Part shown: positions 1 through 6,725 of the stretch, piece after piece
How the letters are laid out: each line of letters begins with the position of its first letter
Numbering within the stretch: position 1 is the first letter of the stretch
DNA from: Burkholderiales bacterium
GTDB taxonomy: Bacteria > Pseudomonadota > Gammaproteobacteria > Burkholderiales > CAIKXV01
Direction: 5' to 3'
DNA length: 7,183 bases
Assembly (NCBI GenBank): GCA_019751575.1
Contig: JAIENF010000028.1
Location: 1-7,183 of the forward strand
Notes under the pieces: generated by a model
Told to the model about the DNA's origin: nothing
The model's database searches: none
What the model saw: only the letters and a program-made list of their open reading frames with translations
Position numbers and translations under genes: made by a program

Positions 1-158
1 CGGCATCGGCGGCCGGCGATGTCGTGCAGGCTGCGGCGCGGTCTGGCGTGCCGGTGACCCGCGTCGGCCATGTCGTCGCTGGTGAAGGCCTCGTCCTGGT
101 GGATGCGGACGGACGCGAGGTGCAACCGGCACGGGCGGGGTTCGACCATTTTGGCTGA
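1..158 (+). CDS. thiL: Thiamine-monophosphate kinase ThiL, C-terminal end (partial)
   Basis: Only the last 51 or so residues are present; the gene enters from the left edge, with the first full codon at position 3 and TGA at 156-158. ThiL phosphorylates thiamine monophosphate to thiamine diphosphate with ATP in the cytoplasm, the last step of cofactor biosynthesis. The visible part matches the family's C-terminal end: an alanine-rich helix, the segment GVPVTRVGHVVAGEGLVLVD, then the characteristic final GFDHFG. The ATP- and Mg-binding motifs lie outside the window. pgpA follows immediately and probably overlaps the stop, an arrangement common in betaproteobacteria and suggestive of one operon. 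The call rests on the tail motif and on the neighbour; a different AIR synthase-like protein is unlikely. Confidence 0.82.
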   Translation, partial: ASAAGDVVQAAARSGVPVTRVGHVVAGEGLVLVDADGREVQPARAGFDHFG

Positions 159-675
159 GCCGTCGCGGGCCGAGGCATCCGGGGCCGGACCGGCGCGCGT
201 GCCCGATGCGCGATGGGTCTTCTCCAGCCCGGCGGCGTTCATCGCCTTCGGCGCCGGCAGTGGACTGGCGCAGCGCGGGCCGGGTACGGCAGGCACGCTC
301 GCGGCGGTGCCGCTGCACCTGCTGCTGGCCTGGGCGCTGCCGTCGATCGCGCACCTCGGGGCGATCATGCTGCTGTTCGTGCTCGGCGTCTGGGCCTGTG
401 CCGCCGCCGCCCGCGACCTGGGCAGCGACGACCCCGGGGGCATCGTCATCGACGAGGTGGTCGCCTTCCTGCTGGTGCTTTGGTGGGTGCCGGCAACCGT
501 CCCGGCGTGGATCGCCGCGTTCGCGCTGTTCCGCCTGTTCGACATCTGGAAGCCGCAGCCGATCCGCTGGTTCGACCGCAACCTGAAGGGCGGCTTCGGC
601 GTGATGTTCGACGACCTGCTCGCCGCGGTGGCAACATTGATTGTGTTCGCCATCCCCGCTATCGTCGGCACATGA
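151..675 (+). CDS. pgpA: Phosphatidylglycerophosphatase A (PgpA)
   Basis: PgpA is an inner-membrane, Mg-dependent enzyme that removes the terminal phosphate of phosphatidylglycerophosphate to give phosphatidylglycerol. With a TTG start at 151 the protein has 174 residues, close to the family's usual 160-175. Conserved blocks in order are GPGTAGTLAA (43-52), IVIDE (98-102), FRLFDIWKPQPIRWFDRN (127-144) and GVMFDDLLA (150-158); the acidic residues are the expected metal/phosphate site. Hydrophobic stretches at about 52-66, 69-87, 103-127 and 155-172 fit membrane helices. Start choice: TTG 151 overlaps the thiL stop by 8 bases and has a GGGCGGGG stretch about 10 bases upstream. The first ATG in frame, at 70, would overlap thiL by 89 bases and add residues without family resemblance. 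GTG 199 is another option. The stop overlaps the pncC start. Confidence 0.93.
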   Translation: MAEPSRAEASGAGPARVPDARWVFSSPAAFIAFGAGSGLAQRGPGTAGTLAAVPLHLLLAWALPSIAHLGAIMLLFVLGVWACAAAARDLGSDDPGGIVIDEVVAFLLVLWWVPATVPAWIAAFALFRLFDIWKPQPIRWFDRNLKGGFGVMFDDLLAAVATLIVFAIPAIVGT

Positions 676-1169
676 CCCCGGAAGACCAACTCCTGTACCA
701 GCTGTCCGAAAACGTCGGCCGCACGCTGTCGTCGCGCGGCCTGATGCTTGCCACCGCCGAGTCGTGCACCGGCGGCTGGGTGGGGCAGGTGATGACGATG
801 ATCCCCGGCAGCTCCGAGTGGTACGAGCGCGGGTTCGTCACCTATACCTACCTGTCCAAGATGGAGATGCTCGGCGTTGCCGCAGCCACCCTCGACGCCT
901 TCGGTGCGGTGAGCGAGCAGACCGCCGCCGAGATGTCGCTCGGTGCGCTGGAGCGCAGTCGGGCACAGGTGTCGCTGTCGATCACCGGCGTTGCCGGGCC
1001 GGGCGGCGGTACCCCGGACAAGCCGGTGGGCACGGTCTGCTTCGGCTGGTCGTTCCTGGACGGACGCAACCTGACCGAAACGGTCTGCTTCCCGGGCGAC
1101 CGCGACGCGGTGCGCCGCCAGTCGGTCCACCATACGCTCACACGGCTGCTCGACCAGCTGCTCGCCTGA
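672..1169 (+). CDS. pncC: Nicotinamide-nucleotide amidase PncC (stand-alone CinA C-terminal domain)
   Basis: PncC deamidates nicotinamide mononucleotide to nicotinate mononucleotide in the cytoplasm, recycling the NMN released by NAD-consuming reactions such as bacterial DNA ligase. The 165-residue length is that of the stand-alone amidase without the N-terminal COG1058 half of full-length CinA. Visible motifs are TAESCTGGWVG (28-38, with the conserved Ser31), the Tyr58...Lys63 segment, SITGVAGPGGGTPDKPVGTV (103-122) and FPGDRDAVRRQSV (140-152). The segment YTYLSK (58-63) stands where the E. coli protein has YSNEAK; the Tyr and Lys are kept. The ATG shares ATGA with the pgpA stop, so translation is probably coupled. 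In E. coli pncC sits directly upstream of recA; here a deacetylase gene and lexA lie between them. Confidence 0.93.
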   Translation: MTPEDQLLYQLSENVGRTLSSRGLMLATAESCTGGWVGQVMTMIPGSSEWYERGFVTYTYLSKMEMLGVAAATLDAFGAVSEQTAAEMSLGALERSRAQVSLSITGVAGPGGGTPDKPVGTVCFGWSFLDGRNLTETVCFPGDRDAVRRQSVHHTLTRLLDQLLA

Positions 1170-1183
1170 GGAGTCCGGATACC

Positions 1184-2140
1184 ATGGCAGTCTCCCCGCG
1201 GCCGGACGCATCCGGCGCCGGATCTCGAGCCGGATCGCGAGCCGGATCTCAAGCCGAATCTCGAGCATTGCGGCCGCAGCAGCGGTTCGATTTCTCCGCC
1301 ATCGTCGACCGGCCGAAGCTCAAGCTGCCACGGGGCGTACGGCTGATCGTATGGCCGGTGGTCAACATCGAAGAGTGGAGCATCGAACGGCCGATGCCGC
1401 GCGGGGTCTCCAATGCGCCGGGCGGGCAGGCGAGCGTGCCCGATACCCAGAACTGGGGCTGGCACGAGTACGGGATGCGCGTCGGCTTCTGGCGCCTCGC
1501 CGAGTCGCTGGCGAAGCACCGCATCCGGCCGACGCTGTCTATCAACGCCAAGGTGTGCGAAACCCGTCCGCGCGTCGCACAGGCCGCGCTCGACGCCGGC
1601 TGGGAGTTCATGGCGCACTGCTACGAGCAGATGCCGATCCAGGCGGTCGCAGACCAGCCTGCGATGATGCGGCAGACCCTCGAGGTGCTGCAGAAGTTCA
1701 CCGGGCGCCGGCCCACCGGCTGGCTCGGGCCTGGGCGAGGGCAGACCTGGGCCACGCCCGACCACATGGCGGCCAACGGCTTCACGTGGTTCGGCGACTG
1801 GGTGATGGACGACCAGCCCTTCTGGGTGAAGACGGCGACGAAGCCACTGCTGTCGATCCCTTATTCGGTCGAACTGAACGACATCACGATCATGCTCACC
1901 GGCCTGCACGAATCCGACGCGATGCTCAAGCGCGCCAGGGATGCCTTCGACCAGGTGTACCGGGAATCGGCGAAACAGCCGCGGGTGCTGTCCTTCGGGG
2001 TCCATCCCTACATCTCGGGTGCGGCGCACAGGGCGAAGTATTTCGACGCGATGCTGCGCTACTTCCGCAGCCACAAGGACGTGGTGTTCTGGCAGGGCGA
2101 GCAGATCTTCGACTGGTTCAGCGGGCAGGTGAAACCCTGA
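1184..2140 (+). CDS. Polysaccharide deacetylase superfamily protein, PuuE/allantoinase-like
   Basis: A 318-residue cytoplasmic-looking protein with no signal peptide or membrane helix. After a low-complexity tail (residues 1-35) the fold begins at GVRLIVWPVVNIEEW (51-65). This resembles the N-x-E-E strand of PuuE-type allantoinases rather than the acidic metal motif of classical NodB deacetylases. The next motif, GWEFMAHCYEQ (139-149), keeps one His (145), but Gln149 stands where metal-dependent NodB enzymes have the second His. Later blocks are TGRRPTGWLGPG (173-184), GDWVMDDQP (204-212) and FGVHPYISG (271-279, His274). I infer a metal-independent or altered amide/imide hydrolase, perhaps on a cyclic ureide or amide; the substrate is unknown. 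GAGGAG (1168-1173), 10 bases before the ATG, supports this start. It follows pncC by 14 bases, probably in the same operon, and a terminator follows it. Confidence 0.8.
   Translation: MAVSPRPDASGAGSRAGSRAGSQAESRALRPQQRFDFSAIVDRPKLKLPRGVRLIVWPVVNIEEWSIERPMPRGVSNAPGGQASVPDTQNWGWHEYGMRVGFWRLAESLAKHRIRPTLSINAKVCETRPRVAQAALDAGWEFMAHCYEQMPIQAVADQPAMMRQTLEVLQKFTGRRPTGWLGPGRGQTWATPDHMAANGFTWFGDWVMDDQPFWVKTATKPLLSIPYSVELNDITIMLTGLHESDAMLKRARDAFDQVYRESAKQPRVLSFGVHPYISGAAHRAKYFDAMLRYFRSHKDVVFWQGEQIFDWFSGQVKP
1217..1264 (+). repeat. Four-unit 12-bp tandem repeat inside the deacetylase gene
   Basis: Four consecutive 12-base units of the form GCCGGATCTCGA occur with one to two differences between copies (GCCGGATCTCGA, GCCGGATCGCGA, GCCGGATCTCAA, GCCGAATCTCGA). 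They encode AGSR-AGSR-AGSQ-AESR, residues 12-27 of the deacetylase-like protein, ahead of the folded domain. The unit length is a multiple of three, so gain or loss of copies would keep the frame. It is probably a slippage-prone linker with no conserved function. Confidence 0.9.
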
Positions 2141-2153
2141 GCGCCTGACCGTC

Positions 2154-2177
2154 GGCCGGCGCCACCGGACTTTTTTT
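2154..2177 (+). terminator. Probable rho-independent terminator after the deacetylase gene
   Basis: A short GC stem (CCGG 2156-2159 with CCGG 2165-2168, loop CGCCA, extended by a G-C pair across one mismatch) is followed within two bases by seven T residues (2171-2177). It lies 13 bases after the deacetylase stop and just upstream of the lexA promoter. It would separate the thiL-pgpA-pncC-deacetylase transcript from the SOS block. The stem is shorter than ideal, but the T tract is clear in an otherwise GC-rich window. Confidence 0.6.
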
Positions 2178-2187
2178 CACGCAGCAC

Positions 2188-2215
2188 TTGCATTGAATGC
2201 CGGATACCGTATAAA
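2188..2215 (+). promoter_or_regulatory. lexA sigma70 promoter
   Basis: TTGCAT (2188-2193) and TATAAA (2210-2215) are good -35 and -10 hexamers separated by 16 bases. Transcription would be expected to start about seven bases after the -10 box, near 2221-2224, which is at or within three bases of the lexA ATG (2224). The -10 box lies inside the inverted repeat proposed as the LexA operator, so bound LexA would block RNA polymerase directly. No Shine-Dalgarno sequence lies between promoter and ATG. Confidence 0.72.
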
Positions 2216-2225
2216 TTTACGGTAT
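2204..2225 (+). promoter_or_regulatory. Putative LexA operator (SOS box), CCGT-N8-ACGG type
   Basis: Two perfect 8-base inverted arms, ATACCGTA (2204-2211) and TACGGTAT (2218-2225), flank an AT spacer of six bases; 9 of 11 symmetric pairs match. The inner 16 bases (2207-2222) read CCGTATAAATTTACGG. This has the geometry of the E. coli SOS box CTGT-N8-ACAG with the second base of each half-site changed from T to C. The repeat covers the lexA -10 box and the first two bases of the lexA ATG, as expected for autorepression. That LexA binds here is inferred from position, geometry and the altered recognition helix. Confidence 0.75.
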
Positions 2226-2823
2226 GGACGGTCTGACCCCACGCCAGCAGGAAATCCTCGACTTCATCCGCAGTTTCGTGGAGTCCGAGGGCATGCCCCC
2301 GACCCGGGCCGAACTCGCCCGCGGGTTCGGCTTCAAGTCGCCGGCGTCCGCCGAGGAACACCTGCGCGCACTCGAGAAGAAGGGTGCGATCACCCTGTCG
2401 GGCATGGCGCGGGGGCTGCGCCTGACCGAGCCTTCCGGGCTGCCGCTGGTCGGTCAGGTCGCCGCCGGCGCCCCGCTGCTCGCCACCGAGAACGTGGTCG
2501 GACACTACCCCGTCAATCCGAACCTGTTCAAGCTGCGCGCAGACTACCTGCTCAAGGTGCGTGGCTGGAGCATGCGCGACGCCGGCATCCTCGACGGCGA
2601 CTGGCTGGTGGTGCACAAGGCCAGTGATGCGCGCGACGGCCAGATCGTCGTCGCGCGCGTCGAGGACGACGTCACCGTCAAGCGCCTCAAGCGCAAGGAT
2701 GGCCGTGCCTATCTGATCGCCGAGAACCCCGAGTTCTCGCCGATCGTCATCGAACTCGCCCGCACGCCGCTCGTGATCGAAGGAATCGCGATCGGTGTCG
2801 TGCGTGACCTCAACGCAGTCTGA
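2224..2823 (+). CDS. lexA: SOS repressor LexA
   Basis: LexA represses DNA-damage genes and cleaves itself when stimulated by RecA filaments on single-stranded DNA. The 199-residue protein aligns nearly end to end with E. coli LexA (202 residues), which fixes the start at 2224. The winged helix-turn-helix domain occupies about residues 1-70, with [20 protein letters not shown] at 27-46. The cleavage site Ala81-Gly82 (in VAAGAP), the catalytic Ser116 (GWSMRD) and Lys153 (VTVKRLK) are all present, so it should be cleavable. In the recognition helix, residues 41-42 are Ala-Ser where E. coli has Asn-Ala; Ser39, Pro40, Glu44 and Glu45 are retained. The start codon overlaps the putative operator, and no ribosome-binding site precedes it, so the mRNA is probably leaderless. 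recA follows after 127 bases. Confidence 0.97.
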   Translation: MDGLTPRQQEILDFIRSFVESEGMPPTRAELARGFGFKSPASAEEHLRALEKKGAITLSGMARGLRLTEPSGLPLVGQVAAGAPLLATENVVGHYPVNPNLFKLRADYLLKVRGWSMRDAGILDGDWLVVHKASDARDGQIVVARVEDDVTVKRLKRKDGRAYLIAENPEFSPIVIELARTPLVIEGIAIGVVRDLNAV

Positions 2824-2907
2824 AGCCTCCGGAAAGACTCCCGTCCGACATTCACGTGATGCCCGTAATGCCCGCCAAAGCCCGTTTTCCCGCCAGAACA
2901 CCACAGA

Positions 2908-2939
2908 AGAGGATGCGATAATGCCGCCTGACTCAGGAG
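2908..2939 (+). promoter_or_regulatory. Possible recA promoter (extended -10) and recA ribosome-binding site
   Basis: TGCGATAAT (2914-2922) resembles an extended -10 element (TGnTATAAT with one mismatch). The best -35 at suitable distance is poor: AGAACA, 2895-2900, with three matches to TTGACA. A start near 2929 would leave AGGAG (2935-2939), 11 bases before the ATG at 2951, as the ribosome-binding site. The AGAGGA at 2908-2913 would serve the alternative ATG at 2921. Neither a CTGT-N8-ACAG nor a CCGT-N8-ACGG box is visible in the lexA-recA gap. Only single CCGT half-sites occur, at 2841, 2863 and 2882. Confidence 0.35.
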
Positions 2940-2950
2940 TACACCAGCAG

Positions 2951-3985
<1,035 letters not shown>

Positions 3986-4044
3986 TCCGGAGGCTCCGCC
4001 GCCAGCCCGGTCTCTGTCCCTGATCCCTGCTCGCGTAGCCTTCG

Positions 4045-4518
4045 GTGCCGGCTCGTCCACCGCTGTCGCTTCGTGGCCGCGCACTCGGCTACCTGGCGCG
4101 CCGCGAGCATTCACGGGCTGAACTCTCGTCGAAGCTGCGCCGGCATGCCGGCCCGGACGAAGATGTCGAGGCGCTGCTCGACGACTTCGTCGCCCGTGGC
4201 TGGTTGTCCGAGAAGCGCCTGGTCGAGCAGGTGGTCAACCACTCCAGGCGCTTCGGGGCGGCTCGCGTGCTGAACGACCTGCGCCGGCGCGGCGTGGATC
4301 CAGCCCTGGTCGGAGAAGCGGCCCGGCCGCTTCGCCTGGGCGAACTTGCGATCGCACGCGATGTCTGGCGGCGAAAGTTCGGTGCGCCGCCGGCCGATGC
4401 GAACGAGCGGATGCGCCAGATCCGGTTCCTGCGCAATCGCGGGTTCAGCGGTTCGACCATTGCCCAGGTGCTGAAGGATCGTTCGATCGAGGACGATCCT
4501 GACGAGCCGCTCGACTGA
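4045..4518 (+). CDS. recX: Regulatory protein RecX
   Basis: RecX binds RecA filaments and limits their growth and activity. The 157-residue, Arg-rich, helical protein shows the family's three-helix repeats: a first unit with RALGYLARREHSRAELSSKL (12-31), a second with LLDDFVARGWLSEKRLVEQV (44-63) and SRRFGAARVLNDLRRRGV (67-84), and a third with RMRQIRFLRNRGFSGSTIAQVL (122-143). GTG 4045 is the farthest upstream start possible, because an in-frame TAG lies at 4036-4038; no clear Shine-Dalgarno sequence precedes it. It is 59 bases from the recA stop with no convincing terminator between, so it is likely expressed at a lower level from the recA transcript. Family assignment is strong from motifs and position; the exact start is less sure. 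Confidence 0.92.
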   Translation: MPARPPLSLRGRALGYLARREHSRAELSSKLRRHAGPDEDVEALLDDFVARGWLSEKRLVEQVVNHSRRFGAARVLNDLRRRGVDPALVGEAARPLRLGELAIARDVWRRKFGAPPADANERMRQIRFLRNRGFSGSTIAQVLKDRSIEDDPDEPLD

Positions 4519-4525
4519 GTACAAT
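4499..4525 (+). promoter_or_regulatory. Possible promoter for the Bug/dehydrogenase pair
   Basis: TACAAT (4520-4525), just past the recX stop, is a 5-of-6 match to the sigma70 -10 box. A weak -35 candidate, CTGACG (4499-4504), lies 15 bases upstream inside recX, a short spacer. The expected start near 4532 would give a leader of about 60 bases before the ATG at 4593. A small hairpin (CAGCG 4526-4530 with CGCTG 4534-4538) overlaps the start region and may be coincidental. Confidence 0.3.
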
Positions 4526-4592
4526 CAGCGATTCGCTGGGCAGCGTGCCGCGTTCCCGTGGTGCGGGCCGTCTCGAGCCGGAGAATCGTACG

Positions 4593-5591
4593 ATGAAGCC
4601 TTTCCCCTGCAGGCCTTTTGCCATCGCACTGGCTGCCTCGCTGCCGCTGTGGCTGCACGGCACGCCTGCCGCCTTTGCCCAGGGGGCCGCCGCCTGGCCG
4701 ACGAAGACGATCCGGCTGGTCGTACCCTTCACGCCGGGCGGCTCACAGGATGTGCTCGCGCGGGTGCTCGGGCAGAAGGTGGGCGATGCGCTGGGGCAGC
4801 GGCTGCTGGTGGACAACCGCCCGGGCGCCGGGGGACTGATCGCGGCGCAGGAGTCGTCGCGCGCGAACCCCGATGGCTACACGCTGTTCCTGTCTAGCGG
4901 CGCACAGATCGCCATCGCGCCCGGGCTGCGGCCCAACCTCGGCTACGACCCGATCCGCGACTTCACGCATGTGATCCACCTGGTCGACCTGCCGCTGGTG
5001 CTGATCGCCCATCCCGGCCTGCCGGTGAATGGCGTGAAGGAGCTCGTCGCGTATGCCAAGGCCAATCCGGGCAAGGTGAGCACGGCCTCCACCGGTACCG
5101 GCACCTATACCCACCTGACCACCGAGCTGCTGAAGTCGATCACCGGTGCACCCCTCACCCACATACCCTACAAGGGTGCGGCACCCGCACTGAACGACCT
5201 GGTGGGCCGGCAGGTCGAGACGATGTTCACGACCACCGCGTCGGCCCAGCCGTTCACCTCGACGCAGCGGGTGAAGGCGCTGGGCATCACCGCGCCCAGG
5301 CGATCGGCGATGCTGCCGGACGTGCCGACCTTCGGGGAACAGGGCGTGTCGGGGCTGAACGTCTCGTCCTGGGTCGGCATTTCGGTGCCGGCGAAGACGC
5401 CCCCGGCGGTGGTCGAGCGGCTGGCCCGCGAGTTCGGCCAGGCGCTCGAGGCACCCGACGTGCGCGAGCGGCTGGCCACGCTCGGCGTCGAGATCGCATC
5501 GGTACGCGGCGACGCATTCGCGAAGATGGTTCGCGAAGACCAGGCGCGCTGGAGCAAGCTGATCAAGGCCGCCGGCATCACGGTCGAATAG
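4593..5591 (+). CDS. Bug/TTT-family periplasmic tricarboxylate-type substrate-binding receptor
   Basis: Bug proteins are periplasmic binding proteins that capture carboxylated or amide-bearing small molecules, classically for tripartite tricarboxylate (TctABC) transporters; many are orphans. Residues 1-30 form a signal peptide: a basic start, a hydrophobic core (about 9-21) and an AFAQ cleavage region (28-30). The mature protein starts near WPTKTIRLVVPFTPGGSQD (35-53), the family's first strand and ligand loop. Further blocks are VDNRPGAGGLIAAQ (73-86), the NPDGYTL segment (92-98), YDPIRDF (118-124), HIPYKGAAPALNDLVGRQVE (190-209) and LPDVPTFGEQGV (241-252). The length, 332 residues, is typical. 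GGAGA (4580-4584), 8 bases before the ATG, supports the start; GTG 4545 would extend the signal peptide. No membrane-component genes are nearby. The ligand cannot be predicted. Confidence 0.95.
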   Translation: MKPFPCRPFAIALAASLPLWLHGTPAAFAQGAAAWPTKTIRLVVPFTPGGSQDVLARVLGQKVGDALGQRLLVDNRPGAGGLIAAQESSRANPDGYTLFLSSGAQIAIAPGLRPNLGYDPIRDFTHVIHLVDLPLVLIAHPGLPVNGVKELVAYAKANPGKVSTASTGTGTYTHLTTELLKSITGAPLTHIPYKGAAPALNDLVGRQVETMFTTTASAQPFTSTQRVKALGITAPRRSAMLPDVPTFGEQGVSGLNVSSWVGISVPAKTPPAVVERLAREFGQALEAPDVRERLATLGVEIASVRGDAFAKMVREDQARWSKLIKAAGITVE

Positions 5592-5607
5592 CATCGGACG
5601 CCGGTCG

Positions 5608-6699
5608 ATGGACCTCGCCATCGCGGGCGGCGGCCTCATCGGCCGCGCGACCGCCGCACTGGCCCACCGGCGGGGACACCGGGTCGCGATCTGGTCGCCG
5701 TCGGGGCAGGGATGGTCCGCGCGCACGGCGAGCGGCGCCGGGCTTCGGCTGCGGTACGTGGGCGCGGCCGAGGGCGAAGCCGCCGTCCATCCACTGCCCG
5801 ATCCTGCCGCACTCGCTGCCTGCGATACCGTGCTGCTCGCCGTGCCCGGCAATGCCTATCCGTCGGTCCTGCCCCGCCTGCTGGACGGGCTTCGCGACGG
5901 TCAACTCGTCGTGGTCAGTGGCGCGCTGTCGCTGGCACCCCTCTGGCTGTACGAACAGGCCTGCGCGCGGGGCATCGCGCTGACGGTCGCCAGCTGGGGC
6001 ACCACGCTGTGCACCGCCCGGCGCAGTGCGTCGGCCGATGTCGAGATCGGCTCGATCCGCGGGCGCTTCGAGATGGCAGCGATCCCGGCCACTGGTGCGC
6101 CGGCTGCGTTCGAGCGATGCCGGACGCTGTTCGGCGACCTGTTCAATCCGGTCGACAGCATCCTGGCGACGCTGCTCTCGAACGTGAATCCGGTCGCGCA
6201 TGCCGCCGAGGTGCTGCCGAACCTGACGCGGATCGAATGCGCGGAGGACTGGCCGCTGTTCCGCTACCTCACGCCGGCGGCGGCGCGCATCGCCGAGGCG
6301 ATCGATGCCGAGCGCATCGCCATCGCCACCGCCTTCGGGTTGAAGGTGCGCTCGGTGCACGAGCACACCCACCTGTCATACCACGTGCCGCTTGCAACCT
6401 ACGGCGAGATGGCCGCGGCGGTGCATGCGAAGGTGGGGAGTCCGGCCGGCCCGACCTCCTTCGGGCATCGATACCTGGTCGAGGATGTCCCGTACGGGCT
6501 TGCGTTCTTCGAGGCCATGGGTCGCGTCGTGGCCGTGCCGACGCCGAACATCTCCGGGACCATCACCGTGCTGTCGAGTGCCTGTGCGCGCGACTTCCGG
6601 CTGGACAACCCGCTGCTCGAGGCGCTTCGGGTGGATGGCATGCTTCCGGCGCAACTGCTCGCCCGATGCCGGGGAGAGGCTTCGCCGGGCCATGCCTAG
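5608..6699 (+). CDS. NAD/NADP octopine/nopaline (opine) dehydrogenase family protein
   Basis: The 363-residue protein has an N-terminal Rossmann fold (AIAGGGLIGRATAALA, residues 4-19, with glycines 7, 8, 9 and 12 at the dinucleotide site). The opine-dehydrogenase C-terminal helical domain follows, with the hallmark LSNVNPVAHAAEVLPN (190-205, His198 as likely catalytic His) and RYLVEDVPYGL (288-298, Asp293). Family enzymes reversibly couple an amino acid to a 2-oxo acid by reductive amination with NAD(P)H; substrates vary widely and cannot be read here. A ketopantoate-reductase-like enzyme is less likely because of the C-terminal motifs. It starts 16 bases after the Bug receptor stop with a weak ribosome-binding site, so the two are probably co-transcribed. 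No other transport or catabolic gene accompanies them. Confidence 0.88.
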   Translation: MDLAIAGGGLIGRATAALAHRRGHRVAIWSPSGQGWSARTASGAGLRLRYVGAAEGEAAVHPLPDPAALAACDTVLLAVPGNAYPSVLPRLLDGLRDGQLVVVSGALSLAPLWLYEQACARGIALTVASWGTTLCTARRSASADVEIGSIRGRFEMAAIPATGAPAAFERCRTLFGDLFNPVDSILATLLSNVNPVAHAAEVLPNLTRIECAEDWPLFRYLTPAAARIAEAIDAERIAIATAFGLKVRSVHEHTHLSYHVPLATYGEMAAAVHAKVGSPAGPTSFGHRYLVEDVPYGLAFFEAMGRVVAVPTPNISGTITVLSSACARDFRLDNPLLEALRVDGMLPAQLLARCRGEASPGHA

Positions 6700-6717
6700 C
6701 GGCCGGGCCGCGCGCGT
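6699..6717 (+). terminator. Weak hairpin after the opine dehydrogenase gene
   Basis: GCGGC (6699-6703) and GCCGC (6707-6711) form a perfect five-base stem with a CGG loop directly at the stop codon. Only three T residues follow, six bases downstream (6717-6719). It could be a poor intrinsic terminator or simple GC palindromy. Confidence 0.25.
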
Positions 6718-6725
6718 TTCCGCCC

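Noticed and set aside
70..150. Start of pgpA at the ATG at position 70
   Set aside because: It would place 27 unconserved codons inside the thiL reading region and overlap thiL by 89 bases; the TTG at 151 gives a normal PgpA length.
848..2074. Long minus-strand open frame of 408 codons opposite pncC and the deacetylase gene
   Set aside because: It lies opposite two well-supported genes, its Arg/Pro/Gly-rich translation resembles no family, and such antisense frames are expected at this GC content. The same holds for the long minus-strand frames at 2059-3108, 2933-4114, 4743-5852 and 5578-6372.
2841..2856. CCGT followed by CACG as a recA operator
   Set aside because: The right half-site is shifted by one base and lacks the final G pair; only one half-site is intact.
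2928..2947. CTG...CAG symmetry upstream of recA as an SOS box
   Set aside because: The half-sites are 14 bases apart instead of 10, and the flanking T and A needed for CTGT/ACAG are absent.
2921..2950. ATG at 2921 as the recA start
   Set aside because: It has a well-placed AGAGGA and cannot be excluded, but the added ten residues match nothing in RecA, and family similarity begins at the ATG at 2951.
3988..3998. Hairpin after recA as a recA/recX attenuator
   Set aside because: The stem is only four base pairs with a three-base loop and no T tract follows, so it is not convincing in GC-rich DNA.
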